NCBI RefSeq assembly: GCF_004919685.1
Contig: NZ_SMYZ01000053.1
Coordinates: 25,386-89,385, forward strand
Reading direction: 5' to 3'
DNA length: 64,000 nucleotides
Source: Mesorhizobium norvegicum
GTDB lineage: Bacteria > Pseudomonadota > Alphaproteobacteria > Rhizobiales > Rhizobiaceae
The notes beneath the pieces were generated by a model. It saw only the letters and a list, made by a program, of their open reading frames with translations. It did not search any database and was not told where the DNA came from. Within the stretch, counting starts at the first letter, position 1. Every line of letters begins with the position of its first letter. The translations under genes were made by a program, and so were the position numbers. Below are positions 26,698 to 35,858 of this stretch, in pieces.

Positions 26698-28292
26698 CAG
26701 CCGTGGCCCTCCTTGGTGAAGGAGCCAGAGACAGCTCTTCGCACCTTGAGGAAGGCGGTCGGTTCGCGACTGCCGACGAAGCCGCGCGGCTTCCACAGCA
26801 TGACTATGACCATGGCCATGCCGAACAGAAGCATGCGGTAGAGTTCCGGGGTGAAGTCTGGCCCGAAGATCTGCTTGAGGAAGTCGAGTTCACGCAGCGC
26901 CTCGGTGCCGCCGATCATCACCATGGCGGCAACCGCTATGCCGACCAGCGAGCCCATGCCGCCGAGCACGACGATGGCGAGGATAATGGCCGATTCCAGG
27001 AAGACGAAGGATTCCGGGCTGACGAAGCCTTGCCGCGCGGCGAAGAAGGAGCCGGCGAAGCCACCGAACATGGCGCCTGTGGCAAAAGCCGTGAGCTTGG
27101 TTGTCGTCGTGTTGATGCCCAGAGACCGGCAGGCGATCTCGTCCTCGCGCAGCGCTTCCCATGCGCGGCCGACCGGCAGGCGTCGCAGCCGGATGGTGAC
27201 GAAGGCGGTGAGCAGGCACAGGCCCAGGATCAGATAATAGAGGAAAATCTTGTAATACGCGCCCGACTGGGCGATGCCCAACACCTTGGCGATGTAGTTC
27301 GGGTCTGACACGTTGAACGACATCAGGCCGAAGAAGCTGACCTTGGGAATACCGGAGATACCGGCCGACCCGTTGGTGACCTCGCGCCAGTTGATCAGCA
27401 CCAGGCGGATGATCTCGCCGAAAGCCAGCGTGACGATCGCCAGATAGTCGCCGCGCAGGCGCAGCACCGGGAAGCCGAGCAGCACGCCCCAGAAGGCGGC
27501 CATGGCACCCGCTGCCGGCAGCAGGATCCAGAACGACAGGCCGTATTGGGTGCCGAGCAACGCATACGCATAGGCGCCAATTGCATAAAAGGCGACGTAG
27601 CCGAGATCGAGCAGGCCGGCGAGGCCGACGACGATGTTCAGGCCCCAGGCCAGCATCACATAGATCAGGATCTGGATGCCGAAATTATCGACCCATTTCA
27701 GCGAACCCTGCAGCCCGCTGGCGATCGACCAGGCACTCAGCGACAGCACCGCGACCACGAGGATCGGGTACAGCATAAGCGCGGCAATGCCGAGTTTGGT
27801 GAAGTTGGCATGGATGAAGGCCCTGAAATAATAAATCACGCAAGCCAGTACATAGATGACCGCCAGGGCGCGCAGGAATTGCAGATAGCCGGCCGGCTCA
27901 GCTCCCACCCATCCGGCGAGAGAGCTGTTGAAGACGAACAGCAGCACCGCGGCGATGATGGCCACGATGAAGGCCGGCAACTGGAAGAAGCGTGACGCCA
28001 CGCTGGCCGGCAGCAGGCCGGTGGCGACGTCGGTGATCTTCTGGTTGGCCAGGAAGGGCTGGCCATAAGCGACATAAAGAAACCGCCCGACAGCCGTGGC
28101 GATCACCACGGCGGCGAGCAGGCCCCAGCGCGTCGTCAGGACCAGTTCATTGGAAATGTTCTGACCTGTCTTCAGGCCGATGAACAGCACGAACAGGCCG
28201 AACGATATGGCGCCGGCGTAAAGCGCCTCACGCAACGCGCGCTGCATAGGGGTGGCGACGGTGTCGCGCTCCGGAGATACGGTGACGGCCAT
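26697..28292 (-). CDS. livM: Branched-chain amino acid ABC transporter permease LivM
   Basis: 531-aa membrane subunit. An N-terminal extension with several helices precedes the conserved LivM core, which begins around LNIVVGLAGLLDLGYVAFYAIGAY and includes GFPVLRLRGDYLAIVTLAFGEIIRL and the EAA-like loop GRAWEALREDEIACRSLGIN. Long N-termini of this kind are common in rhizobial LivM. It is 4 bp from livH and overlaps livG by one base, so translation is coupled. Confidence 0.94.
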   Translation of the reverse strand: MAVTVSPERDTVATPMQRALREALYAGAISFGLFVLFIGLKTGQNISNELVLTTRWGLLAAVVIATAVGRFLYVAYGQPFLANQKITDVATGLLPASVASRFFQLPAFIVAIIAAVLLFVFNSSLAGWVGAEPAGYLQFLRALAVIYVLACVIYYFRAFIHANFTKLGIAALMLYPILVVAVLSLSAWSIASGLQGSLKWVDNFGIQILIYVMLAWGLNIVVGLAGLLDLGYVAFYAIGAYAYALLGTQYGLSFWILLPAAGAMAAFWGVLLGFPVLRLRGDYLAIVTLAFGEIIRLVLINWREVTNGSAGISGIPKVSFFGLMSFNVSDPNYIAKVLGIAQSGAYYKIFLYYLILGLCLLTAFVTIRLRRLPVGRAWEALREDEIACRSLGINTTTTKLTAFATGAMFGGFAGSFFAARQGFVSPESFVFLESAIILAIVVLGGMGSLVGIAVAAMVMIGGTEALRELDFLKQIFGPDFTPELYRMLLFGMAMVIVMLWKPRGFVGSREPTAFLKVRRAVSGSFTKEGHG

Positions 28293-28296
28293 GGTC

Positions 28297-29199
<903 letters not shown>

Positions 29200-29533
29200 G
29201 TGTACATGGCTCCCCTGGAATGTCGCCCATGCAGACGCATCCCTTTTCGTATTTCCCCTAGTCGTAAAGTTTCGAGCCCGGATTGCAACGTCATTTTTCA
29301 ATCGTCATTCGTGTTTTCGCGGCACGCCGTCCGATTGCCCGTTTTCTCCCATCCGACCCCTGGACTACCGCGGACCCTACCATTGGCATAACGCAATGTC
29401 TTTGACGATTCGGCCGCATCATGCGCCCCGTTTCGAAGAAATCGCCGTCAAAATTAGGTGATGAGAAGAATCGTTGCGTTTCTGACACATTCCGTTTTTC
29501 GTTCTCTTCCTTTCCGCAAGGTCAGGTTTCCCT
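29200..29533. other. Intergenic region upstream of livH
   Basis: 334 bp between livH and the hydroxyproline epimerase gene, both on the minus strand. It should hold the liv promoter and the end of the epimerase transcript. No clear terminator hairpin, repeat or coding frame was found. Confidence 0.5.
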
Positions 29534-30535
29534 TCACTTGACCACAAAACCATGCGCGAATGGATCGCGGTCGTCGATGAAGATGGTGTTCAATCCGGTC
29601 ATCCGCGCCCAGCCGCCGATCGAGGGTATGATGGCCGGTTTGCCGGCGACGGTGACGTCCTTTTCGACCTTGCCCTTGAACAGCGAACCGATGATCGATT
29701 CATGGACGAAGCTGTCGCCGGCCTTGAGCCTGCCCTTGGCATGAAGCTGCGCCATGCGCGCCGAGGTGCCGGTGCCGCAGGGCGAACGGTCGATCGCCTT
29801 GTCGCCATAGAACACGGCATTGCGGGCGTCGGCCCCGGCCACGGTCGGCTTGCCGGTCCACAGCATGTGCGACAGCCGGTTGATGCCCGGGTTCTCGGGA
29901 TGCACGAAGGAATATTTCTCGTTGAGCCGCTGCCGCACCACCGGGCTCCAGGCGATGAAGTCGCCCGCCGAATAGTCGGCCATGTCGCGGTAGTTCGCCT
30001 GCGGCTCGACGATGGCGTAGAAATTGCCGCCATAGGCGACATCGACGGTGATTTCGCCGAGCTCAGGGCATTCGACCGTCAGCCCCTCGGCGTAGAGGAA
30101 GGAGGGCACATTGGTGATGCGCACCTCCTCGACATAGTCGCCGACCTGTTTGTACTCGGCGATGACCAGGCCAGCCGGTGTGTCGAGCCTGAGCACGCCC
30201 GGCGTCTTCGGTTTGATCAGCCCGTGTTCGATGGCAAAAGTCACCGTGCCGATGGTGCCATGGCCGCACATCGGCAGGCAGCCGGAGGTTTCGATAAACA
30301 GGATGGCGATGTCGCAATCCTCGCGCGTCGGCGGGTAGAGGATGGAGCCGGACATCACATCATGGCCGCGCGGCTCGAACATCAGCCCGGTGCGGATCCA
30401 GTCATACTCGGCCAGAAAATGCGCCCGCCGTTCCATCATCGTCGAGCCCTGCAGCAGCGGGCCGCCGCCGGCGACCAGGCGCACCGGATTGCCGCAGGTG
30501 TGGCCGTCTATGCAGAAGAAGGATTTCTTGGCCAT
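29534..30535 (-). CDS. hypRE: 4-hydroxyproline 2-epimerase (proline racemase family)
   Basis: 333 aa. Both catalytic cysteines are present, Cys90 in MCGHGTIG and Cys253 in SPCGTGTSARMA; a Cys at the first position distinguishes epimerases from the Thr/Ser-containing 3-hydroxyproline dehydratases. It converts trans-4-hydroxy-L-proline to cis-4-hydroxy-D-proline, the first step of hydroxyproline use. The following FAD oxidase and DapA-family genes on the same strand provide the next steps. The ATG at 30535 follows AGGAGCGTC. Confidence 0.92.
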   Translation of the reverse strand: MAKKSFFCIDGHTCGNPVRLVAGGGPLLQGSTMMERRAHFLAEYDWIRTGLMFEPRGHDVMSGSILYPPTREDCDIAILFIETSGCLPMCGHGTIGTVTFAIEHGLIKPKTPGVLRLDTPAGLVIAEYKQVGDYVEEVRITNVPSFLYAEGLTVECPELGEITVDVAYGGNFYAIVEPQANYRDMADYSAGDFIAWSPVVRQRLNEKYSFVHPENPGINRLSHMLWTGKPTVAGADARNAVFYGDKAIDRSPCGTGTSARMAQLHAKGRLKAGDSFVHESIIGSLFKGKVEKDVTVAGKPAIIPSIGGWARMTGLNTIFIDDRDPFAHGFVVK

Positions 30536-30564
30536 GACGCTCCTCGAAAAACAAAACCGAAAAA

Positions 30565-31902
30565 TCAGAATCGCTGTGGACTGAAGGGGGCCAGATCGAT
30601 CGGCGGAGTCTGCCCCAGGACAAGATCCCTGATCAACCGTCCGGTGGCTGCCGCCTGGGTCAGGCCGAGATGGCCATGGCCGAAGGCATAGATCACCGAC
30701 CGCTTTCCTGGCGCGCCGCCGATGACGGGCACTGAATCCGGCAGCGAGGGACGGAACCCCATCCATTCGCGCCCGCCCGAGGGATCGAGCCCCGGCAGGA
30801 ATTTTTGCGCCTTCTGCAGCAGCGCCTTCGACCTGTTGTAATTGGGCGGCCGCTCGATGCCGCCGAGTTCGACGGCGCCGCCGACGCGCAGGCCCGTTTC
30901 GAGCGGCGTGACAACGAAGCCGTGGCCGGAGAAGATCAGCATCCGCTTCACGTCGAAGGCACTCGTCGGCAACGTCGTGTTGTAGCCGCGCTCGGTTTCC
31001 AGCGGAATGCGATCGCCGAGCTGCCTCGCCAGCAGATGCGACCAGGCGCCGGCGGCGACGACAAGGTGTCGGGCCTGCCTGGTCGTTCCGTCGGCCAACG
31101 TCAGTGTCGCACCATTCTGATCCGCCGCGACTTGGCTGATCCGAGCCAGCTCAAAGCGGGCGCCCTTGGCCTGCGCATAGGCCCACACCGCCTTGCCCAG
31201 CAATTTTGGGTCGGCGACCGTCTTCCATCCTCGCACGAACGTGCCTTTGATGAAGCGCGGCGACAGCCCCGGCTGCAAGGCGGCCAGTTCCTCGCCCTCG
31301 ACATGGCGGAAACCGATGCCGAAACGCTCACGCGCCGCCCAGCCGGGCAGCCCGGCCTGAAATTCGGCTTCGCTTTCGTAGAGTTCGAGCGAGCCATCCT
31401 CGCGCAGCATCGACCGCGTACCGGAGCGATCGAGCAGGCCCATCCATTCCGCTTCAGCGAGCTTCATCATGCCTGCCTGAGTGGCAAGGCTCGCCTCGTA
31501 TTTTCCCGGCGCACCGGCGCGCCAGAAGCGGATCAGCCAGGGCAGAAGCCTCGGCAGATAGGCGGGCGGGATGCTGAGCGGTCCGAGCGGATCGGCCAGC
31601 CATTTCGGCAATTGCCGCATCATGCCCTTGTGGGCCATCGGCAGCACATCGGAAAAGGCAAAGGCGGCGGCATTGCCGGAGCTCGTCTCCTCGCAGATGC
31701 CCGTCCGATCGAAGATCGTGACCTTGCGCCCCGCCTCGGCCAGAGAGGCGGCGGCACAGATGCCGATGATGCCGCCACCGATGATGGCGATGTCTTCACC
31801 GTCTCCCCGTCCACGGGGAGACGGTGCCCGAAGGGCGGATGAGGGGCGGCGCCCCCCTTCTGTCGACTTGGAATTTCCTTGCACGTAGGCGCTGCTCCTC
31901 AT
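30565..31902 (-). CDS. FAD-dependent D-amino acid (D-hydroxyproline) dehydrogenase
   Basis: 445 aa as read. The dinucleotide motif IAIIGGGIIGICAAASLAEAG begins near residue 38; HLVVAAGAWSHLLARQLGD and GHGHLGLTQAAATGRLI are typical of the DadA/DAAO family. In this cluster it most likely oxidises cis-4-hydroxy-D-proline to the pyrroline. The first 36 residues are odd: they are encoded by a palindromic intergenic repeat (31797-31935) and contain SSALRAPSPRGRG, the translation of that repeat. No ATG lies closer to the FAD motif in frame, so the repeat seems to have replaced the original start. Confidence 0.88.
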   Translation of the reverse strand: MRSSAYVQGNSKSTEGGRRPSSALRAPSPRGRGDGEDIAIIGGGIIGICAAASLAEAGRKVTIFDRTGICEETSSGNAAAFAFSDVLPMAHKGMMRQLPKWLADPLGPLSIPPAYLPRLLPWLIRFWRAGAPGKYEASLATQAGMMKLAEAEWMGLLDRSGTRSMLREDGSLELYESEAEFQAGLPGWAARERFGIGFRHVEGEELAALQPGLSPRFIKGTFVRGWKTVADPKLLGKAVWAYAQAKGARFELARISQVAADQNGATLTLADGTTRQARHLVVAAGAWSHLLARQLGDRIPLETERGYNTTLPTSAFDVKRMLIFSGHGFVVTPLETGLRVGGAVELGGIERPPNYNRSKALLQKAQKFLPGLDPSGGREWMGFRPSLPDSVPVIGGAPGKRSVIYAFGHGHLGLTQAAATGRLIRDLVLGQTPPIDLAPFSPQRF

Positions 31903-31935
31903 CTGGCTGCCGCTCTCTTCCGAACGGGGAGAAGA
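31797..31935. repeat. REP/BIME-like palindromic element overlapping a gene start
   Basis: CACCGTCTCCCCGT (31797-31810) pairs with ACGGGGAGACGGTG (31813-31826), followed by GCCC/GGGC and GGGGC/GCCCC hairpins; an inverted, diverged copy ends near 31935 with CTCTCTTCC...GAAGAGAG. The segment CCGAAGGGCGGATGAGGGGC is a common rhizobial repeat core. Most of it lies inside the first 36 codons of the FAD oxidase gene. Confidence 0.75.
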
Positions 31936-31940
31936 GAGCC

Positions 31941-32834
31941 TTAGAACTTCGGCAGTGTCGGCCGAATCGCGAGTGCGTCCTTGATGATCTTCTCGACTGC
32001 CTTGCGACGCTCGCCCGACAGCGGCTGGCGCGGCATGCGCACGCGGTCATTGGTGTTGATCGCGAACACTTCGGCAAGCTTGATGTTTTGTACCAGATAG
32101 GTTGAGACGTCGAGATCGAGCAGCGGCCGGAACCAGCGGTAGATGGCCAGCGCCTCCTCGCGGCGGCCCTGCTTCATCAGCTGGTAGATGGCGACGGTCT
32201 CGCGCGGGAATGCGGTGACCAGTCCGGCCACCCAGCCGATGGCGCCGACCGACAGCGCCTCGAAAGCGAGATTGTCCACGCCGGTGAACAGATCGTAGCG
32301 GCTGCCCAGGCGATTGATGATCTCGGTCGAGCGGCGGATGTCGTCCGAGGATTCCTTGATCGCGACAAAGCGCTTGTCCGACGCCAGCTCCTCCATCTGG
32401 TCGACGCTGACGTCGACGCGGTAGGCAAGCCGGTTGGAGTAGATCATGACCGGCAAGTCGCCGGCCTCGGCGACAGCACGCAGGGCCGCGACCGTCTCTT
32501 CCGCATTGGTGTGGTAGATCGGGCTCGGCACCACCATCAGGCCGTTGGCGCCTTCCTTGGCGGCGCGCTTGGCAATGCTGGCGGCCTCGCGGGTGCCGGC
32601 CTCGTTGACGGTCAGCAGCACCGGCTTCTTGCCGGCGACTTTCTGCGCGGTCTTCAGCACCTCGATCTTCTCGTCGGGCGACAGCATCGGCCCTTCGCCG
32701 AGCGATCCGCAGACGATGATGCCGTCGCAGCCGGCCTCCATCTGCAGGGTAAAGCAGCGCTCCATCTCGGCATGATCGAGACGATCATCCGCGGTGAATT
32801 TGGTCGTGACGGCAGGAAAAACTCCGGTCCACAT
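31941..32834 (-). CDS. hypD: DapA-family pyrroline-4-hydroxy-2-carboxylate deaminase (HypD-like)
   Basis: 298-aa class I aldolase-fold protein. WTGVFPAVTTKFTADDRLD, the GSLGEGPML loop, the catalytic tyrosine region VMIYSNRLAY, and the Schiff-base lysine in VAIKESSDD (about residue 160) mark the DHDPS superfamily. Beside the epimerase and oxidase it is best read as the deaminase forming alpha-ketoglutarate semialdehyde. The ATG at 32834 has GGAG 8 nt upstream; an ATG at 32840 is only 2 nt from it. The final HypH-type dehydrogenase is not in the window. Confidence 0.85.
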   Translation of the reverse strand: MWTGVFPAVTTKFTADDRLDHAEMERCFTLQMEAGCDGIIVCGSLGEGPMLSPDEKIEVLKTAQKVAGKKPVLLTVNEAGTREAASIAKRAAKEGANGLMVVPSPIYHTNAEETVAALRAVAEAGDLPVMIYSNRLAYRVDVSVDQMEELASDKRFVAIKESSDDIRRSTEIINRLGSRYDLFTGVDNLAFEALSVGAIGWVAGLVTAFPRETVAIYQLMKQGRREEALAIYRWFRPLLDLDVSTYLVQNIKLAEVFAINTNDRVRMPRQPLSGERRKAVEKIIKDALAIRPTLPKF

Positions 32835-32848
32835 GATCATGTCTCCAT

Positions 32849-32925
32849 CTGATATATCAGCCATATATCTGTTAAGAAACTGCCTGTCAATACGGATTCC
32901 GTTATGATATATTCAAGATATATCA
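32849..32925. promoter_or_regulatory. Twin palindromic operators of the hydroxyproline cluster
   Basis: CTGATATATCAG (32849-32860) is a perfect palindrome. A second site has TGATATAT (32905-32912) and ATATATCA (32918-32925) around a 5-bp centre. Both share TGATATAT and lie between the divergent deaminase and GntR genes, so the GntR protein is the likely binder. Confidence 0.7.
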
Positions 32926-32936
32926 GGAGAGCGCGT

Positions 32937-33596
32937 TTGATATCCATGGAAGCAACCATTCCAACCGAGCCGGCCGCGACCAGGGCCTACCATGTGCTCG
33001 AGCACATGATCGTCACGCTCGAACTGGCCCCGGCAAGCTTCGTCACCGAAGGCGCCCTGATCGACAGGCTCGGGCTTGGTCGCACGCCGGTGCGCGAGGC
33101 GATCCAGCGGTTGGCCTGGGAGGGGCTGCTCGACGTGAGGCCGCGCGCCGGCATCGCGATCGCGCCGCTCCACCCAGGCGACTGGCTGCGCGTGCTCGAT
33201 GCGCGCCGCGGCGTCGAGGTGGTCCTGGCCCGTTCAGCCGCCCGCTTCGTCACCCGCGAGGCCGCCGACCTGTTTCACGAAGCAGCGCTCGCCATGCAGA
33301 AAGCGGTCATCTCGGGCAACGTGCTTGCCTTCATCCAGGCCGACAAGGCGCTCGACGAAGCGCTGGCGCTGGCCGCCGACAATCCGTTCGCCGCCCGTTT
33401 GGCCGCCCCCTTGCAGACCCACAGCCGCCGCTTCTGGTTCCGCTACAAGGCCGACACAGGTCTTGCCGAATCCGCCGAGCACCATGTCGCGCTGATCCGC
33501 TCGATCCTCGACGGCGACGAGGAGGCCGCGGCCAAGGACGCCAAGCGCCTGATGGCGCTGCTGCGCGGCCACGCCGAGGTGGCCGCAACGCGCTGA
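32937..33596 (+). CDS. GntR family regulator (FCD type), likely hydroxyproline-responsive
   Basis: About 219 aa. Winged helix: ALIDRLGLGRTPVREAIQRL followed by WEGLLDVRPRAGIAIAPL; then an all-helical FCD ligand domain with LDARRGVEVVLARSAARF and HHVALIRSILDGDEEAAAKD. It is divergent from the hydroxyproline genes and flanks two palindromic sites. The TTG at 32937 has AGGAGA six bases upstream; the ATG at 32946 is in frame but too far from that site, and the ATG at 32904 is inside an operator. Confidence 0.9.
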   Translation: MISMEATIPTEPAATRAYHVLEHMIVTLELAPASFVTEGALIDRLGLGRTPVREAIQRLAWEGLLDVRPRAGIAIAPLHPGDWLRVLDARRGVEVVLARSAARFVTREAADLFHEAALAMQKAVISGNVLAFIQADKALDEALALAADNPFAARLAAPLQTHSRRFWFRYKADTGLAESAEHHVALIRSILDGDEEAAAKDAKRLMALLRGHAEVAATR

Positions 33597-33606
33597 TCGA
33601 ACGGGT

Positions 33607-33924
33607 TCAGATCCCTTGCGCCGTCGCGGTGACGGCGACGGTATTCTCCCATCCGTCACCGGTCGCGAAGATGCAGCTTCGGCCCTGCACGTCGGTCACC
33701 AGCATGGTCCATGTCCCGCTTGCCGAAACATAGATCTCGACAATGGCGGCTTGCCCGACCACACCGTAGCCGATCTGCTTTTGCTGGAAGGCCTGCGCCA
33801 ATCCCGCGACAAGATCACTGTGGCCGCCGCAGATGAACTGCGCCTGCGCGGATAGCGTCGACAGCGCCAGCGCGGCGCCGATCGCGGCTGTCCTGATCCA
33901 TCGAAACGAAAATTTGTGTGCCAT
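33607..33924 (-). CDS. Small periplasmic protein, unknown function
   Basis: 105 aa. A signal peptide with RTAAIGAALALSTLSAQAQ and cleavage after AQA is clear. The mature part has two cysteines (ICGGHSD and GRSCIFA) that could form a disulfide, and a strand-rich pattern (AIVEIYVSASGTWTMLVTDV). Family not recognised. It converges on the GntR gene with a 10-bp gap. Export is inferred from the signal sequence. Confidence 0.75.
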   Translation of the reverse strand: MAHKFSFRWIRTAAIGAALALSTLSAQAQFICGGHSDLVAGLAQAFQQKQIGYGVVGQAAIVEIYVSASGTWTMLVTDVQGRSCIFATGDGWENTVAVTATAQGI

Positions 33925-34142
33925 CTGGCACCTCCTTCGCCTTGGCGTTCCGGCAAGGGAGGCACATGGGCAGCCTCAATATGCCGGGACGATCCAGGCC
34001 GGATTCGACGTCTTCATCACGTCACTCCTTCTGGTTTCCGGTCTGTCATCAGGGAACTTTATCGCATTCCCTGGAGTCGATATGGTGAGGTCCCGATGCG
34101 AAAACAAGCACCCTTGCGACGCGTTGCGGGGCGCAATCCGCG

Positions 34143-34571
34143 TCAGGCTTCCGCCTCGCGAAGTGCTGCCCATTTCAGCAGGGCGTCGAGAGCCCGGCAC
34201 AGCGCCTGCCCCCAATCGGTCAGGCAATATTCGACCTTCGGCGGCACCTGATGATGGACGATGCGGCGGACAATGCCATCGGCCTCCATCTGCCGCAGCT
34301 GCTGGATCAGCATCTTCTGCGAGATCGCCGGGATTGCACGTTCGAGATCGGAAAAGCGCAGCACCTTGCCACCGAACAGATGAAACAGGATCACCAGCTT
34401 CCAGCGGCCTTCGAGGATGCGCAGCACATTCTCAACGCCGCTCGCCGCCGACAACGGCGTCAATGCCTCGCCCTTACTTTCAGGTCCAACCTTACTTTCA
34501 GGCCCAGCCTTACTTTCAGGCCCAGCCTTACTTTCAGGTAAGTACCTTACTTTTTCGTCGGTTCTTGTCAT
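34143..34571 (-). CDS. HxlR family regulator with a repeat-encoded N-terminus
   Basis: 142 aa. The HxlR winged helix spans about residues 43-135: VLRILEGRWKLVILFHLF, LRFSDLERAIPAISQKMLIQ and PPKVEYCLTDWGQAL. Residues 12-33 are an unusual insert of PESKAG-like hexapeptides encoded by four 18-bp tandem repeats. HxlR proteins often sense aldehydes or redox change. It is divergent from an NTF2-like/SDR pair, which it may control. A start after the repeats is possible but no ATG is available there. Confidence 0.88.
   Translation of the reverse strand: MTRTDEKVRYLPESKAGPESKAGPESKVGPESKGEALTPLSAASGVENVLRILEGRWKLVILFHLFGGKVLRFSDLERAIPAISQKMLIQQLRQMEADGIVRRIVHHQVPPKVEYCLTDWGQALCRALDALLKWAALREAEA
34474..34557. 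repeat. 18-bp tandem repeat within the HxlR gene
   Basis: Copies starting TTACTTTCAGG occur at 34474, 34492, 34510 and 34528, exactly 18 bp apart, with a partial fifth copy at 34547. Being a multiple of three, the unit adds six residues (about PESKAG) per copy. Confidence 0.9.
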
Positions 34572-34654
34572 TTTTTCAGTCTATCTCATTTTAGGAGCCG
34601 GACAAGGCCGCAGACCTTCGCGTCAACGGCCGGAACTGGAACCGGAGAGAAGCC

Positions 34655-34984
34655 ATGACCGCAAAACTTCCGCAGCCGCTGACCGACTATTTCGCCGCCA
34701 AGAACAGGCACGACATCGACGCCATGCTCGCCTCTTTCTCATCGAACGCCACGGTCAAGGACGAAGGCGAAACCCATCGGGGTCCGGCCGCCATCCGCAG
34801 CTGGATGGAAGCAACGACAAGCAAATACCGGGTGACCGTTGAGATCGCCGACGCGACGGTCAATGGCGATGCGTGGCGGATCGCCGGCATCGTCTCAGGC
34901 AATTTTCCCGGCAGCCCGGCGACGCTCCACTACGTCTTCACCCTGGCCGATGACCGGATCACACGGCTGGAGATCGGCGCATGA
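34655..34984 (+). CDS. NTF2-like (SnoaL-type) protein
   Basis: 109-aa cone-shaped alpha+beta barrel of the NTF2 superfamily: LTDYFAAKNRHDIDAMLASF, then VKDEGETHRGPAAIRSWME and the closing strands LHYVFTLADDRITRLEI. Members are small isomerases, cyclases or binding proteins; the substrate is unknown. Its stop overlaps the SDR start by 4 nt (ATGA), so they are translationally coupled. ATG at 34655 is preceded by GGAGAGAAGCC. Confidence 0.88.
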   Translation: MTAKLPQPLTDYFAAKNRHDIDAMLASFSSNATVKDEGETHRGPAAIRSWMEATTSKYRVTVEIADATVNGDAWRIAGIVSGNFPGSPATLHYVFTLADDRITRLEIGA

Positions 34985-35784
34985 CCATGGCGCAGAAATT
35001 CACGGTCGACGATCGGGAGTTTGCCGGCAAGCGCGTTCTGGTCACCGGTGGCACCAAGGGTGCCGGCGAAGCCATCGTTGTCAGGCTTTCGGCGGCGGGC
35101 GCGGCCGTTCTCACCACCGCCCGCTCGGCGCTTCCCGATGCGCTGTCGCCAAAGCTGTTCGTGCAGGCCGATGTGAGCACTTTGGCAGGCACCGAGACAG
35201 TGGCCGCAGAGGTCATGGAGCGGCTTGGCGGCGTCGACATCATCGTGCACAGCGTCGGCGGGTCGAAGAGCCCCGGTGGAGGATTTGCCGGACTGACCGA
35301 TCAGCTCTGGCAGGACGAAGTCAGCCTCAACCTGCTGGCGGCGGTGCGGCTCGACCGTCTGCTTGTCCCGCACATGATCGAACAAGGCTCCGGCGCGATC
35401 GTCCACATATCGTCGATCCAGCGCCGCCTGCCGCTGCACGAATCCACCATCGCCTATGCGGCGGCGAAGGCAGCCCTTTCCACCTACAGCAAGGCGCTGT
35501 CCAAGGAGCTCGGCCCAAAAGGTATCCGCGTCAACGCCGTGGCGCCGGGCTGGATCCACACCTCCGCTCCGGAAGCCATGGTGAAGCGGCTGGCCGCCCA
35601 TTCCGGTTCGGATGAGGAAACCGCCCGTCAGGGCATCATGGATGCGCTTGGCGGCATCCCGATCGGCCGGCCGGCATGGCCGCACGAAATCGCGGAACTG
35701 GTCGCCTTCCTTGTCTCGGACCGCGCCGCGGCGATCCACGGCGCCGAATACGTCATTGATGGCGGTACGATTCCAACCGTGTGA
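34981..35784 (+). CDS. SDR family oxidoreductase
   Basis: 267-aa classical short-chain dehydrogenase. Cofactor motif VTGGTKGAGEAIV (TGxxxGxG), catalytic serine in IVHISSIQRR, YxxxK as YAAAKAAL, and the C-terminal IDGGTIPTV. NAD(P)-dependent oxidation or reduction of an alcohol/ketone is expected. It is coupled to the NTF2-like gene and divergent from the HxlR gene; a bidirectional terminator follows. Confidence 0.94.
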   Translation: MTMAQKFTVDDREFAGKRVLVTGGTKGAGEAIVVRLSAAGAAVLTTARSALPDALSPKLFVQADVSTLAGTETVAAEVMERLGGVDIIVHSVGGSKSPGGGFAGLTDQLWQDEVSLNLLAAVRLDRLLVPHMIEQGSGAIVHISSIQRRLPLHESTIAYAAAKAALSTYSKALSKELGPKGIRVNAVAPGWIHTSAPEAMVKRLAAHSGSDEETARQGIMDALGGIPIGRPAWPHEIAELVAFLVSDRAAAIHGAEYVIDGGTIPTV

Positions 35785-35811
35785 AGAAGATAGCGGGCAC
35801 TCAGAAACGAA

Positions 35812-35834
35812 AAAGGCGGGATGAACCCGCCTTT
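35812..35834. terminator. Bidirectional terminator between SDR and mmsA
   Basis: AAAGGCGGG (35812-35820) and CCCGCCTTT (35826-35834) form a perfect 9-bp stem around ATGAA, with As before and Ts within the stem, lying between convergent genes. Confidence 0.85.
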
Positions 35835-35858
35835 CCGATATTCGAATGTTTTTCGGGC

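Noticed and set aside
34474..34557. Short regular repeats that could suggest a CRISPR array
   Set aside because: The units are contiguous with no spacers and keep the HxlR reading frame; the same holds for the proB and yebC repeats.
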